Below, piece after piece: positions 16,783-24,403 of a DNA stretch of 64,000 nucleotides (position 1 is its first letter; each line of letters starts with the position of its first letter). The notes under the pieces are model-generated. The model was not told the origin of the DNA, made no database searches, and worked only from the letters and a program-made list of their open reading frames with translations. Origin of the DNA: Sphingobacterium faecale (GTDB lineage: Bacteria > Bacteroidota > Bacteroidia > Sphingobacteriales > Sphingobacteriaceae); NCBI RefSeq assembly GCF_016746095.1, contig NZ_JAERTY010000007.1, positions 186,001 to 250,000 of the forward strand, written 5' to 3'. The translations under genes were made by a program, and so were the position numbers.

Positions 16783-17040
16783 ATGGAAGAATTAAAAGAA
16801 GAGCTAAAAGGTAAGATCATTGAGGTTTTAAATTTGGAAGATATTGAAGTATCCGATATCAATGATGATGACTCCTTGTTTGGAGATGGTCTGGGATTGG
16901 ATTCTATCGATGCTTTAGAGCTTATTGTTCTGCTGGATAAAGGCTATGGTATCAAATTGAGTGATCCTAAGCAAGGTAAGGCTATATTTGAATCGATCAA
17001 TACAATGGCTGATTTTATCTCGAAAAATAGAACCAAATAG
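16783..17040 (+). CDS. Acyl carrier protein (second cluster ACP)
   Basis: An 85-residue ACP with the phosphopantetheine serine in GLGLDSIDALEL (about residue 41). It lies between the KS-lobe fragment and the KS/KS-like pair, so it is the likely carrier for polyene elongation. Acidic surface and length are typical. It differs from the first cluster ACP (LDLDSLDYVDL), suggesting that the two ACPs serve different branches of the pathway. Confidence 0.9.
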   Translation: MEELKEELKGKIIEVLNLEDIEVSDINDDDSLFGDGLGLDSIDALELIVLLDKGYGIKLSDPKQGKAIFESINTMADFISKNRTK

Positions 17041-17043
17041 CTG

Positions 17044-18240
17044 ATGTCACGCGGTGTAGGTATTACCGGAATGGGAATTGTTTCGGCCATAGGTCTTTCT
17101 GTGGAGGAGAATCTATTGGCTCTGTCTCAATCACGGTGTGGAATAAGCCGCATTGATAATTTTGATACGAGGCATCGGGATAATGTCTTGGTTGGTGAGA
17201 TCAAGCTTTCCAATCGTGATTTAGAAGATCGCATAGGCCTTACAAAAGGACATAGTCTGACCCGAACGGGGATGCTGGGCATTCTGGCTGCCCGTCAGGC
17301 ATTGCAGCAGGCGGAACTTGATCTGAAAGATACGTCTATCCGTACGGGATTGATTTCTTCTACTAGTGTAGGAGGAATGGATGTTACCGAAAAATATTTC
17401 TATGCCTATATGCAGGACGTAGAATTACAGCATTATATACGTAGTCACGATGCTGGTGTATCTACGCAACAGATTGCTGATGATCTAGGGCTGAGGGGTG
17501 CCGTCACGACCATCAGTACGGCTTGTTCTTCGGCTGCCAACGCGATTATGCTAGGGGCTAGGCTCATAAAGAGTGGCCGGTTGGACCGCGTTATCGTGGG
17601 AGGGACGGACGCTTTGAGCAAGTTCACCTTGAATGGCTTTAATACGCTCATGATTTTGTCGGATACCTATTGTAGACCTTTTGATCAGCATCGTAAAGGG
17701 CTGAACCTGGGAGAAGCAGCAGCTTATTTGGTTTTGGAATCGGAGGAGTTGATTGCGAAAGAAGAAAAGACGGTATTGGCGCGTGTTGTTGGTTATGGTA
17801 ACGCGAATGATGCCTTCCATCAAACGGCATCGTCCGAGAATGGTGAGGGGGCATTTTTAGCTATGCAGAAGGCTTTTGCTGTCGGTGGAATAGAACCTCG
17901 CCAAATTGATTATATCAACGTGCATGGAACGGCTACACCCAATAACGATCTGTCTGAGGGTAGGGCTCTTTTGCGGGCTTTTGGTGAAAAAGTGCCGATA
18001 TTCAGTTCAACCAAGTCCTTCACAGGACATACCTTGGCGGCGGCAGCTGCAATAGAGGCTGTGTATAGTGTTTTGGCTATCCAAGAAGGAATGGTATTTC
18101 CTAACCTTCATTTTGAGACGGCCATGGAGGAGTTTGATCTCATTCCACAAGTGGATGTATTGCATAAGGAGATTGACTATGTATTGTCCAATTCTTTTGG
18201 CTTTGGAGGGAATTGTTCGACGTTAATTTTGGGGAGGTAG
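17044..18240 (+). CDS. Beta-ketoacyl-ACP synthase (KS alpha-like), catalytically complete
   Basis: A 398-residue FabF-like ketosynthase with Cys161 in ISTACSSAANA, His294 in NVHGTATPNND and His329 in KSFTGHTLAA. It is followed by a KS-like protein without the cysteine (18325), which together recalls the KS/chain-length-factor heterodimer ApeO-ApeC of aryl-polyene systems. It is thus the main candidate for repeated polyene elongation. It begins 3 nt after the ACP. Confidence 0.88.
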   Translation: MSRGVGITGMGIVSAIGLSVEENLLALSQSRCGISRIDNFDTRHRDNVLVGEIKLSNRDLEDRIGLTKGHSLTRTGMLGILAARQALQQAELDLKDTSIRTGLISSTSVGGMDVTEKYFYAYMQDVELQHYIRSHDAGVSTQQIADDLGLRGAVTTISTACSSAANAIMLGARLIKSGRLDRVIVGGTDALSKFTLNGFNTLMILSDTYCRPFDQHRKGLNLGEAAAYLVLESEELIAKEEKTVLARVVGYGNANDAFHQTASSENGEGAFLAMQKAFAVGGIEPRQIDYINVHGTATPNNDLSEGRALLRAFGEKVPIFSSTKSFTGHTLAAAAAIEAVYSVLAIQEGMVFPNLHFETAMEEFDLIPQVDVLHKEIDYVLSNSFGFGGNCSTLILGR

Positions 18241-18324
18241 TTGTCAAGTGAACAAGTTATCAAGAGTTTAGTTTTCTGGATAACACGATTACAAGATAAC
18301 TTGATAACTGTTTTAAAAGAAGAA
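18241..18324 (+). repeat. Intergenic GTTATC/GATAAC-rich repeat, copy 1
   Basis: The 84-nt gap before the KS-like gene shares AGTGAACAAGTT and AGTTTAGTTTTCTGGATAACA with the gap after that same gene (19384-19480). It is built of GTTATC and GATAAC words, giving several inverted pairings. An in-frame TTG at 18241 would make the KS-like protein 28 residues longer by translating this repeat; that was not accepted. Confidence 0.65.
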
Positions 18325-19383
18325 ATGAAAGAAAAGTGTTTTATTCGAGGTATTGGTGTGGTCTCTGCACAGGGGATCTGGCGGTCTGATTTTTTTGATG
18401 AGGCTGTAGAGATTACCGTGAGTAAAGCTTATGCTGAACAGCCTTCTTACAAAGAGCTTATTGCCCCTAATATGATCAGGCGTATGTCCAAAGGGATCAA
18501 AATGGGCATATATGCTGCGCAGCAGGCCTTAGATGAGGCAGGTGTGAGCGAATTAGATGCTGTAATTACGGGTACAGGCCTAGGCTGTTTGGAGGATTCG
18601 GAGAAATTTCTAAAAAATGTGTTGGATAACGATGAGGAGTTTTTGACACCTACTTCATTCATTCAGTCTACGCATAATACTGTGGGTGCACAGATAGCGC
18701 TGCGATTGGGCTGTAAAGCTTATAATTTTACTTACGTGAATGGAGCGGTATCCTTTGAATCGGCCTTGTTGGACAGTTTGGAACAGCTGCAGGGAGGTGA
18801 TGCACATTCGATACTTGTTGGTGGCATCGATGAAATATCGGGACATACTTTTACGCTAAAGCAATTGATCGGAGAAGTGAAGGCTGACGATGTACAAGAA
18901 ACAATACGAACATCCAATAGTGCAGGGGTCAATTACGGTGAAGGTGCTACGTTCTTTACGCTTAGCCATGTTTCTTCTGTAGACAGCTATGCGGAAGTGG
19001 TGGATGTATGCGTGCAAAATCGACTGGACAAAGAGGAGTTGGCTGATTTTGTAGATCGTTTTCTCGACGTTAATAAACTGGATCGATCCGTTATTTCGGC
19101 GTTGGTTCTTGGTAATAGCGGTGATATAACATATGATCATTATTTTGAGGAGTTAGGGAAATTGTTCGAAGATCGGGTACAGTTGTACTATAAGCATCTT
19201 TACGGGCATTCTGATATCGCCTCGGCCTTTGGTATGGCTACCGCCGCTTATGTGTTGAAAGAACAGTCTATCCCGGAGAATATTGTTTGGAAGGCGGGAA
19301 AACAAATACCGCTTACTTACGTTTTATTATATAACCAGTATAAAGGTAGAGATCATAGCTTGGTGTTGTTGAAAAGAAGTTAG
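18325..19383 (+). CDS. Chain-length-factor-like ketosynthase homologue (no catalytic Cys)
   Basis: A 352-residue KS-fold protein that lacks the active cysteine: where catalysts have TACxSG it reads FTYVNGAVSFESA (about 135-147). A terminal YGHSDIASAFG keeps the shape of the second histidine region. Directly after a complete ketosynthase, it fits a chain-length factor (ApeC/KS-beta type) that forms a heterodimer and sets polyene length. The ATG at 18325 gives the KS-like N-terminus (IRGIGVVSAQG). The flanking gaps carry two copies of one repeat, so this gene is bracketed by repeats. Confidence 0.78.
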   Translation: MKEKCFIRGIGVVSAQGIWRSDFFDEAVEITVSKAYAEQPSYKELIAPNMIRRMSKGIKMGIYAAQQALDEAGVSELDAVITGTGLGCLEDSEKFLKNVLDNDEEFLTPTSFIQSTHNTVGAQIALRLGCKAYNFTYVNGAVSFESALLDSLEQLQGGDAHSILVGGIDEISGHTFTLKQLIGEVKADDVQETIRTSNSAGVNYGEGATFFTLSHVSSVDSYAEVVDVCVQNRLDKEELADFVDRFLDVNKLDRSVISALVLGNSGDITYDHYFEELGKLFEDRVQLYYKHLYGHSDIASAFGMATAAYVLKEQSIPENIVWKAGKQIPLTYVLLYNQYKGRDHSLVLLKRS

Positions 19384-19480
19384 GGAGTTATCGAGTGAAC
19401 AAGTTGTGAAGTTATCAACAGTTTAGTTTTCTGGATAACAGGATCACTTGATAACAGGATAACACGAAAATTATAAAAAT
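19384..19480 (+). repeat. Intergenic GTTATC/GATAAC-rich repeat, copy 2
   Basis: Same family as 18241-18324: GAGTGAACAAGTT and CAGTTTAGTTTTCTGGATAACA recur here, followed by further GATAAC words. The two copies flank the chain-length-factor-like gene in direct orientation. Confidence 0.65.
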
Positions 19481-20257
19481 ATGTTCAGACATAAAAATAT
19501 CGTTCCGGTTTTATTGTCCTTAGGGATATTGGCAGCGATATTGGCTTTGTTTTCCGTTATTTCTTGGTCTTGGTGCTTTCTTTTGATTATGCTTTGGATA
19601 GGACTAACGACTTGGGGCTCGTTTGATATTCGCCAAAGTTATTTTACCGATGTTTTTTATAAAAAGACAAGGCATGACGGACGAAGCTTAGCGCTTACGT
19701 TTGATGATGGACCGACACCGATTACGGAGGATTTCTTGGATTTGTTGAAAAGCTACGATGCAAAAGCTACATTTTTCTGCATCGGTAAACAGATCAATAA
19801 GCACCCTCGTATATTTAAACGTATTTTAGAGGAGGGGCATACGATCGGTAATCACACGATGATGCATTCCAAAGCATTTGGTTTTCTTACCGCGGAGCAG
19901 GTTATTTTGGAGATTGATAGTTGTGATGCGGTTGTTAATGACCTGGTACCACTGAAGCCCCGTCTTTTCCGCCCACCTTTTGGGGTGACTAATCCACCAA
20001 TGGCCAAGGCAGTCCAACAGACCAAACATCAAGTTATTGGGTGGAGTATTCGCTCATTGGATACGGTTCTTACCAATGAGGACAAAATCTATGAACGAGT
20101 GGTCCGAAGGTTGCAGCCTGGTGATATCGTTTTGTTTCATGATACCTCCGTAAAAACTCTTAGGGTATTAGAACGGGTACTTGTTTATATGAAAGAGCGT
20201 GATTGGCATTCGGTAACTGCGGATGAATTGCTAAATTTGCACGCATATGAAGATTAA
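19481..20257 (+). CDS. Membrane-anchored polysaccharide deacetylase (NodB homology domain)
   Basis: A 258-residue protein with two N-terminal hydrophobic helices (about 8-45) followed by a NodB domain. Motifs are complete: LTFDDGPTP with Asp75-Asp76, the metal histidines His125 and His129 in GNHTMMH, RPPFG at 164-168, and FHD near the end. These enzymes remove N- or O-acetyl groups from glycans, so an envelope substrate is likely, or an acyl group on a pigment intermediate. It overlaps the LolA-like gene by 11 nt. Together with the glycosyltransferase at 24404 it suggests an envelope-linked step in this cluster. Confidence 0.85.
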   Translation: MFRHKNIVPVLLSLGILAAILALFSVISWSWCFLLIMLWIGLTTWGSFDIRQSYFTDVFYKKTRHDGRSLALTFDDGPTPITEDFLDLLKSYDAKATFFCIGKQINKHPRIFKRILEEGHTIGNHTMMHSKAFGFLTAEQVILEIDSCDAVVNDLVPLKPRLFRPPFGVTNPPMAKAVQQTKHQVIGWSIRSLDTVLTNEDKIYERVVRRLQPGDIVLFHDTSVKTLRVLERVLVYMKERDWHSVTADELLNLHAYED

Positions 20258-20876
20258 TTTTTTGTTATCCTTTTTTTTAGCGTTTTATGTTTCTTTCGGT
20301 GTTGCTCAGGAGCAAAAAATGTCTGCTTCCGAGATTTCCTCTTTTCAGAATTTAATGCGTAAAACGGCTCAGATCAAAACATTGACAGCTGATTTTGTAC
20401 AGTACAAAAAAGTCGGTTATGTTAAGAATGAGTTGATTTCTTCGGGTAAGTTTTATGTGAAGAATCCAGATAAGCTGGCGTGGTTTTATAGCAACCCTAC
20501 GGCTTATACCATGGTTTTCAATGATAAAAAGATGATGATCGAAGAGAAGGGAAAGAAAAAGATCATGGATATGGGGCGTAGTAAACAGTTTGAGAAGATC
20601 AGTCAAGCGATACAGGCCAATATGAATGGTGGCACCTATCAAGGGACAGAGTTCTCCCCCTCTTATTTTCAAAGTAATAAACTGTATATTCTAAAATTAG
20701 ATCCTATTGCTAAAGAGGTTAAAAAGGCTATGAAGCAATTGGTTGTCAGTTTTGATAAATCCACCTATCAGGTCGCGGAGGTCATGTTATTGGATAATTC
20801 AAATGGTTCTACACGTTTCGTGTTTACCAATCATAAGATAAACACGACATTGGCAGAATCGATTTTTGATCTTTAA
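20247..20876 (+). CDS. LolA-like outer-membrane lipoprotein carrier protein
   Basis: A 209-residue periplasmic protein with a signal peptide (MKINFLLSFFLAFYVSFGVAQ, processing after AQ). The fold pattern of LolA is visible: TLTADFVQYKKV, GKFYVKNPDKLAWFYSNP and MVFNDKKMMIEEKGKKK. LolA-type proteins shield hydrophobic molecules in the periplasm; cluster-linked versions are presumed to carry the pigment or its precursor to the outer membrane. It is the last gene before the opposite-strand BlaI/BlaR1 insertion, and a REP-like element follows it. Confidence 0.82.
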   Translation: MKINFLLSFFLAFYVSFGVAQEQKMSASEISSFQNLMRKTAQIKTLTADFVQYKKVGYVKNELISSGKFYVKNPDKLAWFYSNPTAYTMVFNDKKMMIEEKGKKKIMDMGRSKQFEKISQAIQANMNGGTYQGTEFSPSYFQSNKLYILKLDPIAKEVKKAMKQLVVSFDKSTYQVAEVMLLDNSNGSTRFVFTNHKINTTLAESIFDL

Positions 20877-20946
20877 CTCGTTTTGTAAGATTGCTGTCTT
20901 GTTTTTTCAGACTGTTTTTTCCGTACATCTATATTACGCTATTAGG

Positions 20947-21051
20947 GGCTGTATCAGAGTAGAACTCATCGTCATTTCGACTGCACTATCTTTCGCTCGA
21001 TGACTAATCCCGATTTGGGGATGACGAGGGAGCTTCAATGATGATACAGCC
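20947..21051. repeat. REP-like palindromic intergenic element
   Basis: Outer arms GGCTGTATCA (20947-20956) and TGATACAGCC (21042-21051) are perfect inverted repeats about 105 bp apart end to end. Inside are CGTCAT and ATGACG, giving a second nested pairing. Text such as CGTCATTTCGACTGC is typical of dispersed intergenic elements in Bacteroidetes genomes. It lies between convergent genes, where the transcript could fold into a long hairpin and stop both. No U tract is present, and no transposase is near. Confidence 0.65.
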
Positions 21052-21060
21052 ACCCAGCTT

Positions 21061-22710
21061 CTATTTTTGAAATTTATTCTTCCATTCTGGAGAGTTGAAT
21101 TTTTCTTCTATTTTGCGTGCATTTTCCTCGATTTTAGCAATATGAGCTTTCCATTCTGGAGAGTTATATTTTTCTTCAATTTTGCGCGCATTTTCTTCGA
21201 TCTTGGCAATGTGAGCTAACCATTCCGGAGAGTTATATTTTTCTTCAATTTTTCGTGCATTTTCTTCAATCTTGGCAATGTGAGCTTTCCATTCTGGGGA
21301 GTTGAATTTTTCTTCTACTTTTTTACGGGTATCTTCCTCGATTTTGGCAATATGAGCTTTCCATTCTGGAGAGTTATATTTTTCTTCAATTTTGCGTGCA
21401 TTTTCTTCGATTTTGGCGATATGAGCCAACCATTCCGGAGAGTTGAATTTTTCTTCAATTTTACGGACATTTTCCTCCATCTCGACCAGGTATGCTTCCT
21501 GCTCCGGTGCTTTTAACTTTTCTTGGATCTGCTGCCCCATTTTATTGGTGTCGGGTAGGATGAGCGGATGTATGGTGTTTTTGACCGAATCATCTAATAA
21601 GTTGATGTCCGTCAGTGAGGTGATGGCAGGGGCTGGGAGTATAGTGGTCCCGCTGGATAGACTATCTGCTTTTGTTGTTAGGGCTTTTTTATCATTTGCT
21701 GGGCTCTCGGCATTTGGCTTGGTCCAGGCTACTGATATCAAGGTAAAGGCCACTAGTAATGAAGCGGCTAACTGATGCTTGAGATTGGTATATGATGTTT
21801 CCATTCTTGCTTGAGTTATTCTTTTTATTCTATGTAATAGTTTATGCTCCGTTCCGGTGGCAGCAAGACTCATTCTAAGAGAATTAGCATTCTGCTTTAG
21901 TAATTCGACATTAAGAAGTGCTTTTGCATAAAGCGTAGGTTCAGGAAAAAATTGTACAACGCGGTCATCGCAGGCTTGTTCACGCTCTGTCCGGATGTGT
22001 CTAGACATAAGCCATATAAATGGATTGAAAAATAGGATTGTTTCGAGTATGATGTTTATCATATTTAACAAATAGTCGTTGCGTTTAATATGTGCCAATT
22101 CATGTAGTAGAAGTGCTTCTACTTCAGAAAGAGACATCTTGTTGACATAGGCAACTGGAAAGATAATGACGGGTTTGAAAAAGCCCATTGCCAGAGGTTC
22201 ATAAATAGCTTCCGATAATAGTAATTTTACATCTTTAGTGATACCGAGACTAATGATACTATCGTAAAAACGCTGTTGCCAAGTGTGGGGAACAGGGAAG
22301 TTTGAAATCCGTTTTAGATTTTTAATGCGGAGATAGCTATTGGCACATAATATAGATTGTACAAGAATACCGAGCAGATATAGAGGAACAATATAAATAA
22401 AGTATTGCTGTATGGTGGGCTGGGCTTCTTGGAAATACTCCATATAGAATAACATTTTGCTTTCTTCAGGCAGAGCGATGTGCTTCCCTGATAAAAACGA
22501 ATAGTCCAATAGATTGAAAAATGTGTAAGTGAAGCTTATAAAAACGATAAGCTGAGCTGTTAAGGCAAGGTTGTGCTTTGTGTTGGCTTTTAATCCGGGA
22601 ATAGCGAGATATAGCCCAAATAGAATAAGGTATATAGCGGCTCCTTGCCATAAGGAATGTAGGAGACTCCAACCTAATGCTGTGCTGATAGATGACATCA
22701 ATGCTTCCAT
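21061..22710 (-). CDS. BlaR1-like M56 family sensor metalloprotease with tandem C-terminal repeats
   Basis: A 549-residue membrane protein. Four or so helices lie in the first ~235 residues, and the zinc motif HELAH is at 203-207. In the BlaR1/MecR1 family, sensing activates this protease so that the partner BlaI repressor is removed. The sensing domain is replaced by a low-complexity region (about 330-415) and then a tandem repeat with NSPEW at 423, 446, 470, 493, 516 and 539. The period is 23 residues (one unit has 24), each with AHIAKIEENARKIEEK, a likely coiled helix rod. No penicillin-binding domain is seen, so a beta-lactam signal is unlikely. It follows the BlaI gene after 1 nt. Confidence 0.82.
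   Translation of the reverse strand: MEALMSSISTALGWSLLHSLWQGAAIYLILFGLYLAIPGLKANTKHNLALTAQLIVFISFTYTFFNLLDYSFLSGKHIALPEESKMLFYMEYFQEAQPTIQQYFIYIVPLYLLGILVQSILCANSYLRIKNLKRISNFPVPHTWQQRFYDSIISLGITKDVKLLLSEAIYEPLAMGFFKPVIIFPVAYVNKMSLSEVEALLLHELAHIKRNDYLLNMINIILETILFFNPFIWLMSRHIRTEREQACDDRVVQFFPEPTLYAKALLNVELLKQNANSLRMSLAATGTEHKLLHRIKRITQARMETSYTNLKHQLAASLLVAFTLISVAWTKPNAESPANDKKALTTKADSLSSGTTILPAPAITSLTDINLLDDSVKNTIHPLILPDTNKMGQQIQEKLKAPEQEAYLVEMEENVRKIEEKFNSPEWLAHIAKIEENARKIEEKYNSPEWKAHIAKIEEDTRKKVEEKFNSPEWKAHIAKIEENARKIEEKYNSPEWLAHIAKIEENARKIEEKYNSPEWKAHIAKIEENARKIEEKFNSPEWKNKFQK
21064..21462 (-). repeat. Six-unit 69-bp coding tandem repeat
   Basis: The last third of the M56 gene is made of six nearly identical 69-bp units (one is 72 bp, the last one partial), each encoding one NSPEW-AHIAKIEENARKIEEK module. 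Differences among units are mostly silent or F/Y and K/L exchanges, which points to recent unit duplication. Unit number could vary among strains. Confidence 0.85.
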
Positions 22711-22711
22711 G

Positions 22712-23074
22712 TTACTTGTTTTCTAGTTGATTTAAATAATCTTTGATCAAGTCTATTTCTTCTTTGCTGGCCTTATGGTTACCTAGTGCCTGCATGACCA
22801 ATCTTGAAGTCGAACCGTTGTATACGGTATCAATCATTTTGTTCAAGAATTGATTTTGCGTTTTTTCTTTATTGATATTGGCGGTATAGATATGTGTTTT
22901 TGAAGAAGTGTCGCGGATCACCATTTTCTTCTCATGCATAATCTGCATAAGTTTAAGGATCGTGGTATATCCGACATCTTTTTTATCTAGGGTTTCGAAG
23001 ACTTCGCGTACGCTACATTGTCCTTTGTTCCAAAGAACCTGCAGGATTTCCATTTCACTCTCAGTGGGTTTCAT
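22712..23074 (-). CDS. BlaI/MecI/CopY family transcriptional repressor
   Basis: A 120-residue winged-helix regulator: MKPTESEMEILQVLW, then GQCSVREVFETL and DVGYTTILKLMQIMHEKKMV, the hallmark of the family, followed by a C-terminal dimerisation helix. It should repress its own operon with the M56 protease that follows 1 nt later. Two dyads directly upstream, one inside the promoter and one just behind it, are the probable operators. The pair interrupts the flexirubin operon on the opposite strand; no beta-lactamase is next to it, so its target may be another envelope gene. Confidence 0.9.
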   Translation of the reverse strand: MKPTESEMEILQVLWNKGQCSVREVFETLDKKDVGYTTILKLMQIMHEKKMVIRDTSSKTHIYTANINKEKTQNQFLNKMIDTVYNGSTSRLVMQALGNHKASKEEIDLIKDYLNQLENK

Positions 23075-23091
23075 CTTTTCTTAAGTTTATC

Positions 23092-23138
23092 TACGAATCT
23101 TTTCGTAATCAAATCTACGAAAGAATTCGTAAATACAA
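23092..23138 (-). promoter_or_regulatory. blaI-like promoter with two overlapping repressor dyads
   Basis: Reading the minus strand: TTG (23136-23138), 18 nt, then TAGATTTG (23110-23117), a perfect Bacteroidetes promoter. One palindrome TACGAA-AGAA-TTCGTA (23116-23131) lies in the spacer and touches the -7 box; a second, TACGAA-TCTT-TTCGTA (23092-23107), covers the start-site region. Their centres are 24 bp apart. Binding of a BlaI-type dimer at either would block transcription, implying autorepression. Confidence 0.75.
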
Positions 23139-23532
23139 AATAAAAAATGAATTGAAATTTTTTCTAGCTGGGTCATTAGGAAATTAGCAGTGAGATACAG
23201 TGGAGATATACTACAGATATAGTGGAGAATCTACTAAGATGGTAGATGCTTCCGAAATGCCTTATAGGTTATAGCGTATCAGGTCTAAGTATAACACGCT
23301 ATCAACACGGAGAGAACACGGACTCAAGTCCGATGGAGTGGCTTTTGGAGTTGAATCGTTGATGCACTGTCTGTGTCTTAACAGCGAATGGGGTTCGCTT
23401 GTTCAATATACGGTTGCTTCGTCATGATGGGAGGGCTCGAGTCATCGTGTATTCTCTTTTTTATAGATTTCTGCCCAAAGGTGCTGCCGAATATGGATCA
23501 TTTTATATAAGTTTGAAGACTAAAGAGGACAT
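23139..23532. other. Non-coding stretch between blaI promoter and the second half of the cluster
   Basis: No credible gene. It holds a 22-nt imperfect tandem duplication (23194-23237, GATAYAGTGGAGA repeated), a CGGACT-CA-AGTCCG hairpin (23319-23332), and otherwise unassigned sequence. A promoter for the downstream part of the cluster would be expected here, but no exact TAnnTTTG with a -33 TTG was found close to 23533. Confidence 0.5.
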
Positions 23533-23904
23533 ATGCTTTTACAGGATTTTTATAGTGTACAGACATTAAAGCAGCTCGATGAGCAAAAGTATAGCGCGGA
23601 TATTACTTTGAATAAGGATCATGCTATTTTTAAGGGACATTTTCCGGATAAGCCTGTGACTCCTGGGGTGTGTATGATGCAGATTGTCAAGGAGCTGAGT
23701 GAACAGGTTTTACAGAGGAAGCTTTTTATGTATAAATCTTCCAATGTGAAGTTTATGGCTTTGATCAATCCAGAAGTGAATGCGGATCTAAGATTGGAAC
23801 TTGACTTTTCGGGTTCGGACGAGTCTGATTATAAGGTGAAAAATACGACCTATTTTGAAGATACGGTCGCGTTAAAATTGGTATGTACATTTAAGGTGAA
23901 ATAG
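23533..23904 (+). CDS. Hotdog 3-hydroxyacyl-ACP dehydratase with canonical active site (ApeI-like)
   Basis: A 123-residue FabA/FabZ-like dehydratase. The catalytic loop FKGHFPDKPVTPGVCMMQ keeps the histidine (GHFP) that the two hotdog proteins at 10218 and 10648 lack. It is thus the likely active dehydratase of polyene synthesis, perhaps in a hetero-oligomer with one of those two, as ApeI with ApeP. First gene after the BlaI/BlaR1 interruption; the next gene abuts its stop codon. Confidence 0.85.
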   Translation: MLLQDFYSVQTLKQLDEQKYSADITLNKDHAIFKGHFPDKPVTPGVCMMQIVKELSEQVLQRKLFMYKSSNVKFMALINPEVNADLRLELDFSGSDESDYKVKNTTYFEDTVALKLVCTFKVK

Positions 23905-24396
23905 ATGGTTAATACTTTGATATCTTTTTTGTTGACAATCTCCTTTTGGTTTCAAATCGATTTATCTTCGGTTCGCTCGAATTTTGAAAAATCGGATACC
24001 TCTAAAGAGGCTGCTGCGACATTGTATAATCAGCTCAAGAATTATAATAAAACGGATCCGGTGTTGCTGGCTTATAAAGGGGCGGCCTATGCTATGCAAG
24101 CTCGCTATGCCTCCGATCGAAAAGACAAAAAAGAGCTTTTTGTTGCAGGGGCTAAGGATATCGAAAGTGCTGTCGCTGCTGCGCCCAATAATGTGGAGAT
24201 CCGTTTGGTACGACTGATTATTCAGGAGAATACGCCCAAAATCCTAAAGTATAAAGGAAATATTAATACGGATAAGCAAATGATTTTGTCTAATTTTGGT
24301 TCGCAGACCAAGGTGGTGAAAGATATGGTCAAGCGCTATGCCGATAGCCGTTCGGCTGTCTTTACTGCGGCTGAATTGCGTACATTAACCCCGTAG
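23905..24396 (+). CDS. Secreted hypothetical protein of the flexirubin cluster
   Basis: A 163-residue protein with a hydrophobic N-terminus (MVNTLISFLLTISFWFQ) that looks like a signal peptide. The rest is alpha-helical with TPR-like spacing (AYKGAAYAMQARYA, AGAKDIESAVAAAPNNVEIRLVR). No catalytic motif was recognised. It abuts the dehydratase gene upstream and ends 7 nt before the glycosyltransferase gene, so it belongs to the operon. It may be a periplasmic assembly or scaffold factor; that is inference only. Confidence 0.65.
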   Translation: MVNTLISFLLTISFWFQIDLSSVRSNFEKSDTSKEAAATLYNQLKNYNKTDPVLLAYKGAAYAMQARYASDRKDKKELFVAGAKDIESAVAAAPNNVEIRLVRLIIQENTPKILKYKGNINTDKQMILSNFGSQTKVVKDMVKRYADSRSAVFTAAELRTLTP

Positions 24397-24403
24397 AACT
24401 CGT

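Noticed and set aside
21064..21462. CRISPR-like array suggested by regular repeats
   Set aside because: The repeats are contiguous in-frame coding units without spacers.
21061..23074. Beta-lactam resistance regulator pair
   Set aside because: The M56 protein has no penicillin-binding sensor domain and no beta-lactamase is adjacent; the serine hydrolase at 58335 is 35 kb away.
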